Positions 25,244 through 33,852 of a stretch of DNA of 64,000 bases are shown piece by piece. How positions within the stretch are numbered: the first letter of the stretch is position 1; the number at the start of each line of letters is the position of its first letter. The translations under genes and the position numbers were made by a program. The DNA is from Diplocloster modestus (GTDB lineage Bacteria; Bacillota; Clostridia; Lachnospirales; Lachnospiraceae): positions 1-64,000 of the forward strand of contig NZ_JAHQCX010000024.1 in NCBI RefSeq assembly GCF_019042245.1. The letters run 5' to 3'. The notes beneath the pieces were generated by a model. That model was not told where the DNA came from and did no database searches. It saw nothing but the letters and a program-made list of their open reading frames with translations.

Positions 25244-25896
25244 ACAGCTCTCCCCTCCTTCGCGGCGCGATAGGCATACATAATATCCATCCAGCTTCGC
25301 GCTGTGATATTCTGCGCCATGCGCATAATCGTCTTCTCCATACCGGCTGATATCTCATGGAATTCCCGGCATGTCTCATACTGCATTTGTATCCGATATT
25401 CATAATCTAATATGTCCTGATCAATCATATACAGATTCCTTATTTTTGTTTTCTCCTGTTCAAAGAAATGCCTTACACGTTCATCTTGTATTTGATGCGC
25501 ACACATATCTCTGATAACAAGATTTACCGGATTCTGCAATTTCTGCAAAAGGTATCTGCACTTTTCCATATTCATTACCTGTGGATCCGTCACCAGATAG
25601 ATCTCATCATATCCGGTCTGCTGCCCAGGGCTCCACTTTCCCAGGTCCTCAAACACATAGTCATATCCCGAAATATCAACGTGATCCAAGGGCATCTGAA
25701 AACCATATTCCACACCTTGCAGTACAAAACTCTGACCGGGCAGTTCCGGCATGGGAATACAATATTTCAGCTGCTGCTCCGCAGAGTTATCCACAGTTAA
25801 CACCCGATGTCCCAAATGATGGATCACACGTCCGAGATAAATACACATATCATGTTTTTGAACACCAAGAAAGCCTATTTTCTTTGTAATAAGCAC
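25240..25896 (-). CDS. Hypothetical MinD-fold-like protein, first gene of the Tad-like trio
   Basis: 218-aa cytoplasmic protein. It starts LITKKIGFLGVQKHDMCIY, resembling the first strand and loop of a MinD-type NTPase but with no Walker A residues; later parts (DYVFEDLGKW, EIYLVTDPQVMN, NPVNLVIRDM) fit the alternating strands of that fold. The start is GTG at 25896 with GGGGGGA upstream; the longer open frame to 26004 has no ribosome site. Next genes overlap by 4 and 8 nt. It has a good promoter 200 nt upstream. The function is unknown; a P-loop-free scaffold partner of the next gene is a guess. Confidence 0.55.
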   Translation of the reverse strand: MLITKKIGFLGVQKHDMCIYLGRVIHHLGHRVLTVDNSAEQQLKYCIPMPELPGQSFVLQGVEYGFQMPLDHVDISGYDYVFEDLGKWSPGQQTGYDEIYLVTDPQVMNMEKCRYLLQKLQNPVNLVIRDMCAHQIQDERVRHFFEQEKTKIRNLYMIDQDILDYEYRIQMQYETCREFHEISAGMEKTIMRMAQNITARSWMDIMYAYRAAKEGRAV

Positions 25897-25959
25897 AAAA
25901 ATCCCCCCTCTACTAATTTTATTCCACTTTGCCCAACAGACAGCACGGATGGAACCCGG

Positions 25960-25971
25960 CCGGTATACCGG
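25960..25971. promoter_or_regulatory. Perfect palindrome in the leader of the Tad-like trio
   Basis: CCGGTATACCGG is a 12-bp perfect palindrome about 65 nt before the GTG start and about 120 nt after the predicted transcription start. It could be an operator or an RNA hairpin. Confidence 0.35.
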
Positions 25972-26097
25972 TCGGCAGCAAAATAGAAGCTCTTCTGACT
26001 GCACAGAATCACCTTGTTATAGCAGAACCCTGGTCTTCATATTAAGTTTGCATTGGGAATCATTGAAAGACTTTAGCAAGACACTTTAGATGTAACT

Positions 26098-26126
26098 ATC
26101 ATATACAATTTTTGTTGTTTTGTAAA
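26098..26126 (-). promoter_or_regulatory. Promoter of the Tad-like trio
   Basis: On the minus strand TTTACA (26121-26126) and TATGAT (26098-26103) are 17 nt apart. The predicted leader to the first start codon is about 195 nt. Nothing else is seen in 25897-26203 apart from the palindrome and the amidase terminator. Confidence 0.65.
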
Positions 26127-26150
26127 TACATTTCACGAAATTTGTCAAAA

Positions 26151-26191
26151 AAATTAGTCGACAGTTGCTTTTCGACACCATCGACTAATTT
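26151..26191 (-). terminator. Terminator of the amidase gene
   Basis: On the minus strand an 11-bp stem (26181-26191 with 26151-26161, AAATTAGTCGA/TCGACTAATTT) continues into a T-rich run, 12 nt beyond the amidase stop. Confidence 0.8.
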
Positions 26192-26203
26192 CGACAATCA
26201 CAA

Positions 26204-26962
26204 TCACAGCGTAATCAGCGTGCTGTATCCCGCATTGCGAAGTCTGTTTTCCATCTTAACTGCATTATCCAGCTGTGAAAATGCGCCCACCTGGACGATA
26301 TAGTTTTCTCCCTCCTGAATCATAAAGGCAGGATATCCTTCCATCTGCAGCCGGTCCAGCAGATTCTCCGCATTGTTCCGGTTCTGGAAAATACCAACCT
26401 GCACCCGGTAATACCTGGGCACCGAAATCTCCTCGGGCGGAAGTGTCTGTAATATCCCATCGGCAATGGCCTGCGCCAGCCGGTCAAACTGGGCATCAAA
26501 AATCGCATTGTCTTTATCGTTATTAATAAACCCGGCTTCCACCAGCAGAGACGGCATCTGTGTGCTGTTCAGCACGATCAGATTCGGCCGCTCACTGACC
26601 CCTATGTTCCGAAATCCCAGCTGACTCAGCTCCCGGTTAATATTCCGGGCCATCTGCGCCTTTATCCCTGTGTCGTCATAGACCAGCGTCTCAATCCCCT
26701 CATATTGATTCGGGTTGGGGCTGGAATTGCGATGTATGGAGACAAAAAAATCCGCCCCCACCTGGTTCGCAATCCGCGCCTTCTGACCCGGACTTTGGGT
26801 AATATCCTCTGTCCTTGTATATACCACATCTACACCGTGATCTTCCAGGATTTTTCCTACGGCCAGGGCAAGATTCAGCGCATCCGTTTTTTCCTGCCTG
26901 CCTTGGTAGGTTGCCCCGGGGTTGCTGCCGCCATGTCCGGCATCAATTACGACTTTCGCCAA
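26204..26962 (-). CDS. N-acetylmuramoyl-L-alanine amidase (Amidase_3) with SPOR domain
   Basis: Peptidoglycan hydrolase that cuts between muramic acid and the stem peptide. The 252-aa protein has the zinc motif IDAGHGG at the start, HRNSSPNP (second zinc-ligand region), and LVEAGFINN with the catalytic glutamate; the C-terminal SPOR domain (about 190-252, RYYRVQVGIFQNRNNAENLL...VQVGAF) binds denuded glycan. The start is TTG at 26962 because GGAGG stands 8 nt upstream; the ATG at 26992 lacks a site. There is no signal peptide, as in spore cortex or mother-cell type amidases (CwlC-like). Confidence 0.92.
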   Translation of the reverse strand: MAKVVIDAGHGGSNPGATYQGRQEKTDALNLALAVGKILEDHGVDVVYTRTEDITQSPGQKARIANQVGADFFVSIHRNSSPNPNQYEGIETLVYDDTGIKAQMARNINRELSQLGFRNIGVSERPNLIVLNSTQMPSLLVEAGFINNDKDNAIFDAQFDRLAQAIADGILQTLPPEEISVPRYYRVQVGIFQNRNNAENLLDRLQMEGYPAFMIQEGENYIVQVGAFSQLDNAVKMENRLRNAGYSTLITL

Positions 26963-27050
26963 TCTGCTTTCCTCCCATATATCTATACTCATATAGTCTA
27001 GTTTATGCTGGGAAGCGGGGTTTGGTGAATAAATGGGGGGATTTGACTGG

Positions 27051-27346
27051 GGGCCGGGCTTTCAGGGCCGGGGGGTGCCTTTGGGCGCCGGGCGGCAAAT
27101 CTCGCGGAGCCAAATCACTTCGGCCGGACCTAAGAACGGCTAACTCCAAAGGTGGGAGAACCTCTTATTGGCAGGGCCTGGAACACTGTTCGAGCCGCTC
27201 TTTGGCGAGTTTGTTCCAGGTCCTGCTAATAAGAAGTTCTCCTGTTTGCAGAGTTAGCCGTTCTTAGGTCCGGCCGAAGTGATTTGGTCCCACGAGATTT
27301 GCCGCCCGGTTCCGATCGGGCCCCCCTTTCCCTCTCATCCCGGCCC
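27051..27346. repeat. Large imperfect palindrome, copy 1
   Basis: This 296-bp element folds almost end to end. The outer arms are GGGCCGGG/CCCGGCCC, the main arms about 27118-27186 and 27214-27288 (for example ACCTAAGAACGGCTAACTC facing GAGTTAGCCGTTCTTAGGT). The central loop is CTGTTCGAGCCGCTCTTTGG plus GCGAGTTT. It fills most of the 430-bp gap between the amidase and the next operon. A second copy with the same loop lies at 55943-56173 in the same orientation. It codes for nothing recognisable and contains no transposase. Confidence 0.85.
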
Positions 27347-27395
27347 TTAGTAACTTATAAATCCATGAATGCCCAAAGAAAACGCGGTCTTTCGC

Positions 27396-29597
27396 CTACC
27401 AGGTCAGCGTTACCTTAAACAGATCCCCGTCGATATCGATCGTAAAGCTGCCGTTCTGGAGCTCTACAAAGCTTTTTGCGATCGCAAGTCCGAGTCCGCT
27501 GCCCTCTGTGTTTCGGGACAGGTCTCCCCGCACGAAACGTTCGGTGATCTCTTCCGGGTCGAAATTCAATTCGGTGGCAGAGACGTTTTTCATTGTGATC
27601 TGTACATGTTCACCGGCTTTTTTGACGTCGATGTATACTCGGCTGTTCGGCATGGAGTATTTTAAAATGTTGTTGATCAGGTTTTCAAAGACACGGTAGG
27701 TCTTTTGGGAATCCAGGCCCAGGATTACCTTTTCTTCCGGCAGATTCCAGCGGAAGTCCAGGGTGGAGGATTGGATCTTTTCTTCGAGTTCGAATTTTAC
27801 CTGCTTTAATAAGTTGACAATGTCTACCTCTATGATGTTCAGAGTTACATTTTTGGTCGTCGCTTTGCTGACCTCGAAGAGGTCTTCAATCAAAACCTTC
27901 AGGCGCTGGGATTTCTTATCCAGAGTGTTGATATAGGACTGGCGCTCTTCCGGTGTTATATTTTCATCTTTCAGCAGATCGACATAAGTGATGATGGCGG
28001 TCAAAGGAGTCTTCAGGTCGTGGGAGACATTCGTGATGAGCTCTGTCTTCATGTTCTGGCTTTTGACCTCTTCGTCCACCGCTTTTTTGAAGCCTGACTG
28101 GATCTTCTGCAGTTCTCCTTTAAAGGGATTGAATAAGCCTAAGTCCTCGTTGATCTCTATGTCCAGATTGCCTTCCGCCAGCTGGTTCGTGGCCTGGAGC
28201 AGCGTCTTGTACTGATCTCTTAACCTGCTGAAATATTTGCGCAGGGAGACAAACAGGATAACCGAATAGACGATAACTCCGAAGATTCCGAAGAACCACA
28301 TACAGCAGATGATCGTTACCACTACAAAGTTAATCAATACGATCTTCCAGATCGTCTTGTTCATGTGTTCCGTCAGATCCACGTCTGCCACAAAGGCAAA
28401 GAATCGTTTCGTCTGTCTTTTGATAAACGGGAAGATCCTGTAAATAAAGCTGCGTTCCTTAATATAGCGCCGCAATCCCAGTGTAAACAGCGGCTGTAAG
28501 ATGGTGACGGACCAGTACCAGAGAGCGAATGCCGCTGCCCATCCAAGGATATTATAGGCATAGGGTATCCCTTCACTTAAGCTGTACGCGAATCCGGCAT
28601 CTGAAAGAGCGGCCTGCGCGTATCCCATATTGACGTCGATCATCATACTGATCAGACCGGTATAAAGGTTTAATACAATGCAAATACCGATGATTCCAAA
28701 TTCCATGGGCACACGGAATATCTTTTCATTTCCCACTCCCAGCTTCTTTATCCGCGGCAGCAGGATGGCAATTGCCCCGATGACCGCCAGCACGATCAGC
28801 ATCAGCCAGCCGTAACCGATATTGTTGTAAATCGAGTACTGCTGCCACCACTGATTATTGTTATCCGCACTGTATATCATCGGTAACTTAATTGCGTATA
28901 CGACCTGCATATTTTTCGGAGACGCCAATTCGATTCCCGATCCGCTGTCCCCATAAAAATTAGAATATGCATTTTCATGGCGTTTTTCCTGGATCTCCCG
29001 ATAAGTGCTTTCCCGGTCGATTTCATGAGTCCCGAGTACGGAAATATCGCCGTTTTCATCAAAATCCAGAATAATATAGCCGTCGTACAATTCTTTTATT
29101 TTCTCTATATCCACCGTGGAGCCGGTCAACAGCTTAGACAGATCATTTACTGTGTTTGTCTCCGTATTCTTTGACAGTTTGTCGACCGCATAGTAATCCA
29201 CCGTATCCATCAGTCCTACCAGACTGCTGCGGTATTCCTCCAGCATCTCGTTGATCCGGGACCGGACGGAGGCGTATTCCTCTGTAGAGCTTCCATAATA
29301 ATCCGTCAGATTCGGCACAAACAGGTCCACCGCTGAATCCACGTTTCCCTGTTTTTTCTGCAGATCCAGGTACAGTACGTAACTGCTGTTATAGAGCCGG
29401 TCGATATAGTCATATCCCACATAATCTTCCGCCGAGTACGTCTCTTCATAATCATCCCGATGCGTTTCCTGATACCGGTTTGCCTGTGATTTTGCCACCG
29501 GATACAGGGCTACGATCGCGATCGCCGGGATCAGGATCGTCAGGATGATCAGTATAATTCCTAATTTATGATTGTTTTTCAATTTTGTATCCAACAC
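27396..29597 (-). CDS. Sensor histidine kinase with long multi-helix sensor part
   Basis: Membrane kinase of 733 aa. An N-terminal helix (about 13-33) is followed by a roughly 220-residue extracellular region, then five or six membrane helices (about 255-450), a HAMP-like coiled segment, the HisKA motif NVSHDLKTPLT with phospho-acceptor H526, and an HATPase domain (ENLINNILKYS, GSGLGLAIAKS). The sensor part matches no domain I recognise. The start is GTG at 29597, overlapping the regulator stop by 32 nt. The cognate regulator is immediately upstream, in an operon with DUF374 and glycosyltransferase genes. Confidence 0.9.
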   Translation of the reverse strand: MLDTKLKNNHKLGIILIILTILIPAIAIVALYPVAKSQANRYQETHRDDYEETYSAEDYVGYDYIDRLYNSSYVLYLDLQKKQGNVDSAVDLFVPNLTDYYGSSTEEYASVRSRINEMLEEYRSSLVGLMDTVDYYAVDKLSKNTETNTVNDLSKLLTGSTVDIEKIKELYDGYIILDFDENGDISVLGTHEIDRESTYREIQEKRHENAYSNFYGDSGSGIELASPKNMQVVYAIKLPMIYSADNNNQWWQQYSIYNNIGYGWLMLIVLAVIGAIAILLPRIKKLGVGNEKIFRVPMEFGIIGICIVLNLYTGLISMMIDVNMGYAQAALSDAGFAYSLSEGIPYAYNILGWAAAFALWYWSVTILQPLFTLGLRRYIKERSFIYRIFPFIKRQTKRFFAFVADVDLTEHMNKTIWKIVLINFVVVTIICCMWFFGIFGVIVYSVILFVSLRKYFSRLRDQYKTLLQATNQLAEGNLDIEINEDLGLFNPFKGELQKIQSGFKKAVDEEVKSQNMKTELITNVSHDLKTPLTAIITYVDLLKDENITPEERQSYINTLDKKSQRLKVLIEDLFEVSKATTKNVTLNIIEVDIVNLLKQVKFELEEKIQSSTLDFRWNLPEEKVILGLDSQKTYRVFENLINNILKYSMPNSRVYIDVKKAGEHVQITMKNVSATELNFDPEEITERFVRGDLSRNTEGSGLGLAIAKSFVELQNGSFTIDIDGDLFKVTLTW

Positions 29598-30279
29598 CCC
29601 ACACCACCTTTAAATATTTGGGTTCCTTAGGGTTGATTTCGATTTTTTCACGGATATTACGCACATGGACCATAATGGTATCGGTATTGATTGCCCGTTC
29701 ATTCCACACGCGTTCATAGATTTCTTCCGCCGAAAACACCCGTCCGGGATTCTTCATTAACAGTTGCAATATTTTAAATTCAATCGGAGTCGTCTTAATC
29801 GCCACTCCATCCACGGTAACTTCCACCGTATCCTCGTTCAGTTCCAATCCTCCGATTGTATATACATGCTCACTTGGTTCCTGCTTTGTACCGCCCAGAG
29901 CTTCCAGGTATTTCGAATAGCGGCGCAGGTGGGAATTTACACGGGCCAGCAGCTCCAGCGGTGTGAACGGTTTTGTTACGTAATCATCCGCTCCCATGTT
30001 AAGCCCCATGATCTTATCCACTTCTTCCGACTTTGCGGACAGCATGATCACCGGAAAATCATGGATCTGACGCAGTTTCATGACCATCGTCACACCGTCC
30101 ATTCTCGGCATCATGATGTCTACGATCGCCAGATGTATCTCATGATTCTCAATCACTTCCAGGCCTTCCACTCCATCGGCTGCCTTATATACCTCATAGC
30201 CCTGGCTTTTCAGATAGATTTCGATTCCATCGCGGATTTCCTGATCATCTTCCACTATCAATACGTGATATGCGTCCAT
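29566..30279 (-). CDS. OmpR-family response regulator
   Basis: DNA-binding regulator of 237 aa paired with the kinase that follows. The receiver domain begins HVLIVEDDQEI, with the phospho-acceptor in LAIVDIMMPRMDG and K in VTKPFTP; the winged helix ends KVVWGVGYKIE. The start is set at ATG 30279 (MDAYHV), which has AAGGA 5 nt and GGAGG 12 nt upstream; an ATG at 30330 overlapping the DUF374 stop would add 17 residues and is possible by coupling. Its likely targets are envelope-lipid genes, judged only from the operon. Confidence 0.9.
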   Translation of the reverse strand: MDAYHVLIVEDDQEIRDGIEIYLKSQGYEVYKAADGVEGLEVIENHEIHLAIVDIMMPRMDGVTMVMKLRQIHDFPVIMLSAKSEEVDKIMGLNMGADDYVTKPFTPLELLARVNSHLRRYSKYLEALGGTKQEPSEHVYTIGGLELNEDTVEVTVDGVAIKTTPIEFKILQLLMKNPGRVFSAEEIYERVWNERAINTDTIMVHVRNIREKIEINPKEPKYLKVVWGVGYKIEKQS

Positions 30280-30329
30280 TTTTTCCTTAACCTCCAGCTG
30301 TTCCATAGCGAATTTTGTTTCATTCGCCA

Positions 30330-31052
30330 TTATAACACGCTTTTGGCGTTCTGCAAAGAACCGGCCGCACAGACATTTAAGAGGTCTTCTTTTGTATCCA
30401 CTTGAGCGTTTCCTTCTTCTGCCGTAATTTCTCTCGGAACTAACCGCTCCCTGACATATTCCCTATATTCTCCGAATTCTTTCAGATCCTGTTTTGTAAT
30501 CATTCCAAAATCGTCCATTGTAACTGTAATGCTGGTAAACGGAAGCGGTATCACGTAATGGTCCCAGCGCTTTGTCAGACGAATCGCACGGGAAGGCACG
30601 ATCCTGATTCCGATAAAATTCTTCTGTCCATTCTCCGCCAGCATAAATGCCAGCTTCTTGGGTTCGCAGCGGGGCCCTAAAGGTCCGTCCAGGGAAACCG
30701 CCATAATGGTATTAGGCTTTTCACTCTCCCTCATCAGGTCTTTCAAAAAAGGCTTCATCCGGAATCCATCCGGCATTCTCAAAGTCCCGGCCCCGAATTT
30801 CTTGATCTGATGTTCAATATAGTCTCCCCGTTCATCAGCCGTTACGATTACTTCTATATCCGCCTCCTGCTTCGCAAAATTTTTCAAAACCAAATTCATC
30901 AAAAAACTGTCTCCGTGCCAAAAACCAATGATATGCCCAAAGCTTACACAGCTCTCATTGACAAACCGGACCCGGCAGGTGCGTTCGATCAGTTTCAGAT
31001 AAGAGCCAAACAGATGATTTAAAATTTTATGTTTAATCGTTTGCCATTGCAT
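30330..31052 (-). CDS. DUF374 / lysophospholipid acyltransferase-like protein
   Basis: 240-aa protein of the DUF374 family, related to bacterial acyltransferases that act on lipids. Visible blocks are IIGFWHGDSFLMNLVL (the H of the HxxxxD-like site), IVTADERGDYIE and VSLDGPLGPRCEPK, the family signature. It is overlapped by 20 nt by the glycosyltransferase gene upstream. Together they suggest synthesis or modification of a glycolipid, with the two-component genes next in line as regulators. Confidence 0.8.
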   Translation of the reverse strand: MQWQTIKHKILNHLFGSYLKLIERTCRVRFVNESCVSFGHIIGFWHGDSFLMNLVLKNFAKQEADIEVIVTADERGDYIEHQIKKFGAGTLRMPDGFRMKPFLKDLMRESEKPNTIMAVSLDGPLGPRCEPKKLAFMLAENGQKNFIGIRIVPSRAIRLTKRWDHYVIPLPFTSITVTMDDFGMITKQDLKEFGEYREYVRERLVPREITAEEGNAQVDTKEDLLNVCAAGSLQNAKSVL

Positions 31053-32283
31053 GACGATACCCCCTTCTCATATTGCAGGCGATCGCATCCTGGTATCCTG
31101 CCTCCGCCCGGCGGGCAATATTTGTATTCAAATATTCCCATGCAGTTTCTTGTGCGCCCTGCGACAGCTGGGTATAAAGCACCGGATTTTCCAAAGCCCG
31201 GCAGATTCTATCCACCATCTCTTCCCTGTTTTCCGAAACCATATATCCATTCCTTCCATTCTTAACCACATCCACCACTCCGGAAGCTTTTACTGCAATT
31301 ACGGGAACTTGGGCCGCCATCGCTTCCAGCAGCACGATTCCCTGCGTCTCGGATTTGGAAGCAAACAGGAATAAATCACATGCCTTACAGTAATATTTGA
31401 TCTGATCATTGGGGATATTCCCCAGTAATAGTACCTGATCCATAAGCCCCAGCTCACCGATCCGTTTCTGCAGGTGTTCCCGTTCCGGCCCGTCTCCCAT
31501 AACCAGCAGGCGGAACTGGCTGCCAAACCGTTTTTTCAGATCATACATGGTATCCATCAGGAAATCCAGATTCTTTTCTTTCGCCAGTCTCGCGATGGTG
31601 CAGAACACGTAAGGTTTTCCGCCACCCAGCTTATTTCGCAGTCCCCGGCTGATTTTCTCATCATTGTCAAAATAGGACCGGTTAAGTCCTGTCGGCAGGA
31701 CCTGGACCTTTGTGTCCGTCCCCTGTTCCAGCAGATAATCCTGCATCATAGGCGTCGGTGCGAATACCAGATCACACTGGTTGGCGAACCATTTGGTATA
31801 ACCAGGCATAACCACCTGTGTACTGTAATAAAACACTTTCTCTTCCACTTTTCTCAGGCTTTCGAACCGTTCCTGCCGGTAGCGCTGCATCAGTTTCCCG
31901 TAGGGCTTCAGGTAATGCAGGTACTGTTCATATCTGGTGTGATAAGTAAACGTCACGGGTATTTTGTATTTTTTCCCGAGATAAAGGGCCGTATATCCGA
32001 TCAGCATGGGATGATGCACATGGATCACATCAAACTGCAGCAGCCGGAACTGATCCTCAATCTCCCGGTCAAAGATATTGGGAATATGCATGCCGCCGTC
32101 CATTTGCTTTTTGCAGGACTTATAGCGGATCACATAGGGCTCTTCCTCCTGATTTTCATAAGACGGAGCAAAAATATACACCACATGCCCCAGCTCTCTC
32201 AAGCCCTGGGCCAGACGTTCGATCGAAATAGGGACTCCCCCGATAAAAGGTTTATAATTGTTTGTCAGCATCGCTATTCTCAT
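31033..32283 (-). CDS. Family 4 glycosyltransferase (diacylglycerol glucosyltransferase-like)
   Basis: GT-B fold glycosyltransferase of 416 aa. The N-terminal acceptor domain opens MRIAMLTNNYKPFIGGVPIS and includes DVIHVHHPMLIG; the C-terminal donor domain has RLAKEKNLDFLM, and the E-x7-E nucleotide-sugar motif in SETQGIVLLEAMA. The pattern is that of membrane-associated lipid glucosyl- or mannosyl-transferases. The start is ATG 32283 with AAGGAGG before it. First gene of a run with DUF374 and the two-component pair; its leader holds the shared 5' element. Confidence 0.85.
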   Translation of the reverse strand: MRIAMLTNNYKPFIGGVPISIERLAQGLRELGHVVYIFAPSYENQEEEPYVIRYKSCKKQMDGGMHIPNIFDREIEDQFRLLQFDVIHVHHPMLIGYTALYLGKKYKIPVTFTYHTRYEQYLHYLKPYGKLMQRYRQERFESLRKVEEKVFYYSTQVVMPGYTKWFANQCDLVFAPTPMMQDYLLEQGTDTKVQVLPTGLNRSYFDNDEKISRGLRNKLGGGKPYVFCTIARLAKEKNLDFLMDTMYDLKKRFGSQFRLLVMGDGPEREHLQKRIGELGLMDQVLLLGNIPNDQIKYYCKACDLFLFASKSETQGIVLLEAMAAQVPVIAVKASGVVDVVKNGRNGYMVSENREEMVDRICRALENPVLYTQLSQGAQETAWEYLNTNIARRAEAGYQDAIACNMRRGYRHAMAND

Positions 32284-32346
32284 GTTTTCCTCCTTACATG
32301 CGTTCTCCCGCACATATAGGGATGGGTGAACATCTTATGTTCAGCC
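32284..32346 (-). promoter_or_regulatory. Shared 5' leader element, copy at the glycosyltransferase
   Basis: On the minus strand: GGCTGAACA...TGTTCACC hairpin, CCATCCCTATATG, the hairpin GTGCGGGAGAACGCAT, then AAGGAGGAAAAC and ATG. The second half differs from the copy at 38026-38067 at only about ten of 45 positions. Confidence 0.65.
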
Positions 32347-32359
32347 TCGAATCCCCCCC

Positions 32360-32869
32360 TTATGATAAAATCTTAAATACAGCGTCACCCATAAGATAAC
32401 CGGCGCCTACGAAAAAGAAGTTCCATACAAATACTCCCAGCAGGGAAGCCACCGTATATTTCACAAAATCCATTTTCAGTACTCCGGCCGGAATAGAGAT
32501 CAAAGTCCGGACCATCGGAAGCAGCTTACTGATAAATACTCCAATACTGCCCTTTCGTCTCAACATATCAAAATTCTTATGAATCGCTTCTTCATGCTTT
32601 GGGAACTTCTTCAGAAATTTACCTAAAAAGAAATCTCCTCCCAGTCTCCCCAAACCATACAGGATCCAGCTTCCGACTAATCCCGCCGACACCGTCAGAA
32701 GGATCGTCATCACGAAACTGATTCCCCCTCCCTTGGCCCACACACCTGCCAGCGGCATAATAATCCCGGCCGGAAATCCCGGCATATTCATATATTCCAG
32801 CAGAACGATCACAAATATCGCTATCGCTCCATACTGCACAAAGTACTGCGTAAACATTTCCATTCCCAT
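32360..32869 (-). CDS. DedA/SNARE-associated (VTT-domain) membrane protein
   Basis: Membrane protein of 169 aa. It has the VTT core: EYMNMPGFPAGIIMPLAG, the GRLGGDFFLGKFL glycine motif, and FISKLLPMVRTLISIPAG with the conserved arginine; four or five hydrophobic helices. DedA proteins scramble or flip undecaprenyl phosphate and other lipids. The start is ATG 32869 (MGMEMF), with GAGG upstream. The longer open frame to 32953 is not family-like. It sits just before the glycosyltransferase/DUF374 run, which fits an envelope-lipid role. Confidence 0.88.
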   Translation of the reverse strand: MGMEMFTQYFVQYGAIAIFVIVLLEYMNMPGFPAGIIMPLAGVWAKGGGISFVMTILLTVSAGLVGSWILYGLGRLGGDFFLGKFLKKFPKHEEAIHKNFDMLRRKGSIGVFISKLLPMVRTLISIPAGVLKMDFVKYTVASLLGVFVWNFFFVGAGYLMGDAVFKILS

Positions 32870-33009
32870 CCGTATTTCCTCCTCATAATTCCAATCAGGC
32901 TCTCTCTTTGTGATGTACCTATCATAAAATGAGAATCTAAAATGCTCGCACATAAAAATCCAAAGAATTTCTAAAGCATTTCTTTAAAAATTCGGAGATT
33001 TATTTAAAC

Positions 33010-33238
33010 AGGCCAGATGGGAGGGGACTGGCACCTTTCGGCAGTAAAGCTAAAACTTCAAGTAACTGCGTAGAGAAAGGGGCCTGTCCCAGGATGCCGG
33101 TCTATTCGAAAAAAAGCGCCTGTCCCCGGATGTGAGACTGCTCCAGTCAACATCCGGGGACAGGCCCCTTTCTCTGCGTCGTTACTTTGAAGTTTTAGCT
33201 TTACTGCCGAAAGGTGCCAGTCCCCTCCCATCCGGCCT
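33010..33238. repeat. Long palindrome with a double-choice arm
   Basis: The left arm (33010-33096) and right arm (33151-33238) are near-perfect complements over about 87 bp (for example AAAGGTGCCAGTCCCCTCCC facing its complement). Inside, a second short copy of the inner arm (33117-33132, GCGCCTGTCCCCGGATG-like) can also pair with 33151-33166, so the right arm has two possible partners. It fills the 370-bp gap between GNAT and DedA genes. No gene is visible in it. Confidence 0.85.
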
Positions 33239-33239
33239 C

Positions 33240-33722
33240 TTAACGATTCTCACTCCCCCCACAGCTATGTCCAGCCACAGTCAGGTCTTTTTTCAAACAA
33301 ATCATATCCTCACAAAGCACCCCATCCTCATAGACAGGTTCCGGGTAATGCTGTGTGAAAAAACCAGCCAGCGTGCGATCATACTGAAACCCCAGCTGCT
33401 GATAGAAGGAAACCCCCTTTTCACTGGTGCCCACATACATGGTTTCGTAGAGTAGCTGGTACATGTAAAAGAGATAGAGCATCATGGCGGTCGCGTTTCC
33501 CTGATGCTGGTGTGATTCGGCTACCGCCAGATTCTTCAGCTCGCATTCGGTGTCGGACAGACGGACGACTACGGCCACACAGATCGTTTCGCCCTGCTCC
33601 TCCATCAGATACAGGTCCCCTGCGTCCAGGTATTTATCGATCATGTTCTCATCCGGGTCTGCCAGAAGGAGCAGGGGCAGGTAGTCTTTTTTATTTTTTT
33701 CGGCTTTTGTAATGTGTATCAT
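33240..33722 (-). CDS. GNAT-family N-acetyltransferase
   Basis: Acetyl-CoA-dependent transferase of 160 aa. Motif A, the acetyl-CoA-binding segment, appears as LKNLAVAESHQHQGNATAM (usually Q/RxxGxG/A); ISVSTSEKGVSFYQQLGF-type motif B is present as VGTSEKGVSFYQQLGF. The start is placed at ATG 33722 (MIHITKAE); open sequence beyond it is an out-of-frame reading of the Cys-rich gene that overlaps here by 32 nt. No clear ribosome site exists, so it is probably translated by coupling. The substrate is unknown. Confidence 0.82.
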   Translation of the reverse strand: MIHITKAEKNKKDYLPLLLLADPDENMIDKYLDAGDLYLMEEQGETICVAVVVRLSDTECELKNLAVAESHQHQGNATAMMLYLFYMYQLLYETMYVGTSEKGVSFYQQLGFQYDRTLAGFFTQHYPEPVYEDGVLCEDMICLKKDLTVAGHSCGGSENR

Positions 33723-33852
33723 CTTGTTTTGCGCAGCCGCTGCATCCGCTGCAGTTGCCGCAGCATCCTCCATTCTTATGATTTTTATAGATTTTATATG
33801 AGGCCAGGATCACTGCCGCTATGAGGATCGCGCCTATAATGATATCAGTCAT
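33691..33852 (-). CDS. FeoB-associated Cys-rich membrane protein
   Basis: 53-aa peptide: one N-terminal membrane helix (MTDIIIGAILIAAVILASY), a basic stop (KIYKNHKN) and a cysteine cluster GGCCGNCSGCSGC, the hallmark of the FeoB-associated family (PF12669). Members usually sit beside ferrous-iron transporter genes and may handle iron at the membrane; here no feoA or feoB is in sight. Its ATG overlaps the MFS stop (ATGA) and its end overlaps the GNAT start, making an overlapping three-gene unit. Too short for many gene callers, but the pattern is distinctive. Confidence 0.85.
   Translation of the reverse strand: MTDIIIGAILIAAVILASYKIYKNHKNGGCCGNCSGCSGCAKQDDTHYKSRKK

Noticed and set aside
33723..33773. 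An Ala-rich N-terminal extension of the GNAT protein (MEDAAATAADAAAAQNK).
   Set aside because: It is an out-of-frame reading of the Cys-rich peptide gene; the GNAT start fits better at 33722.
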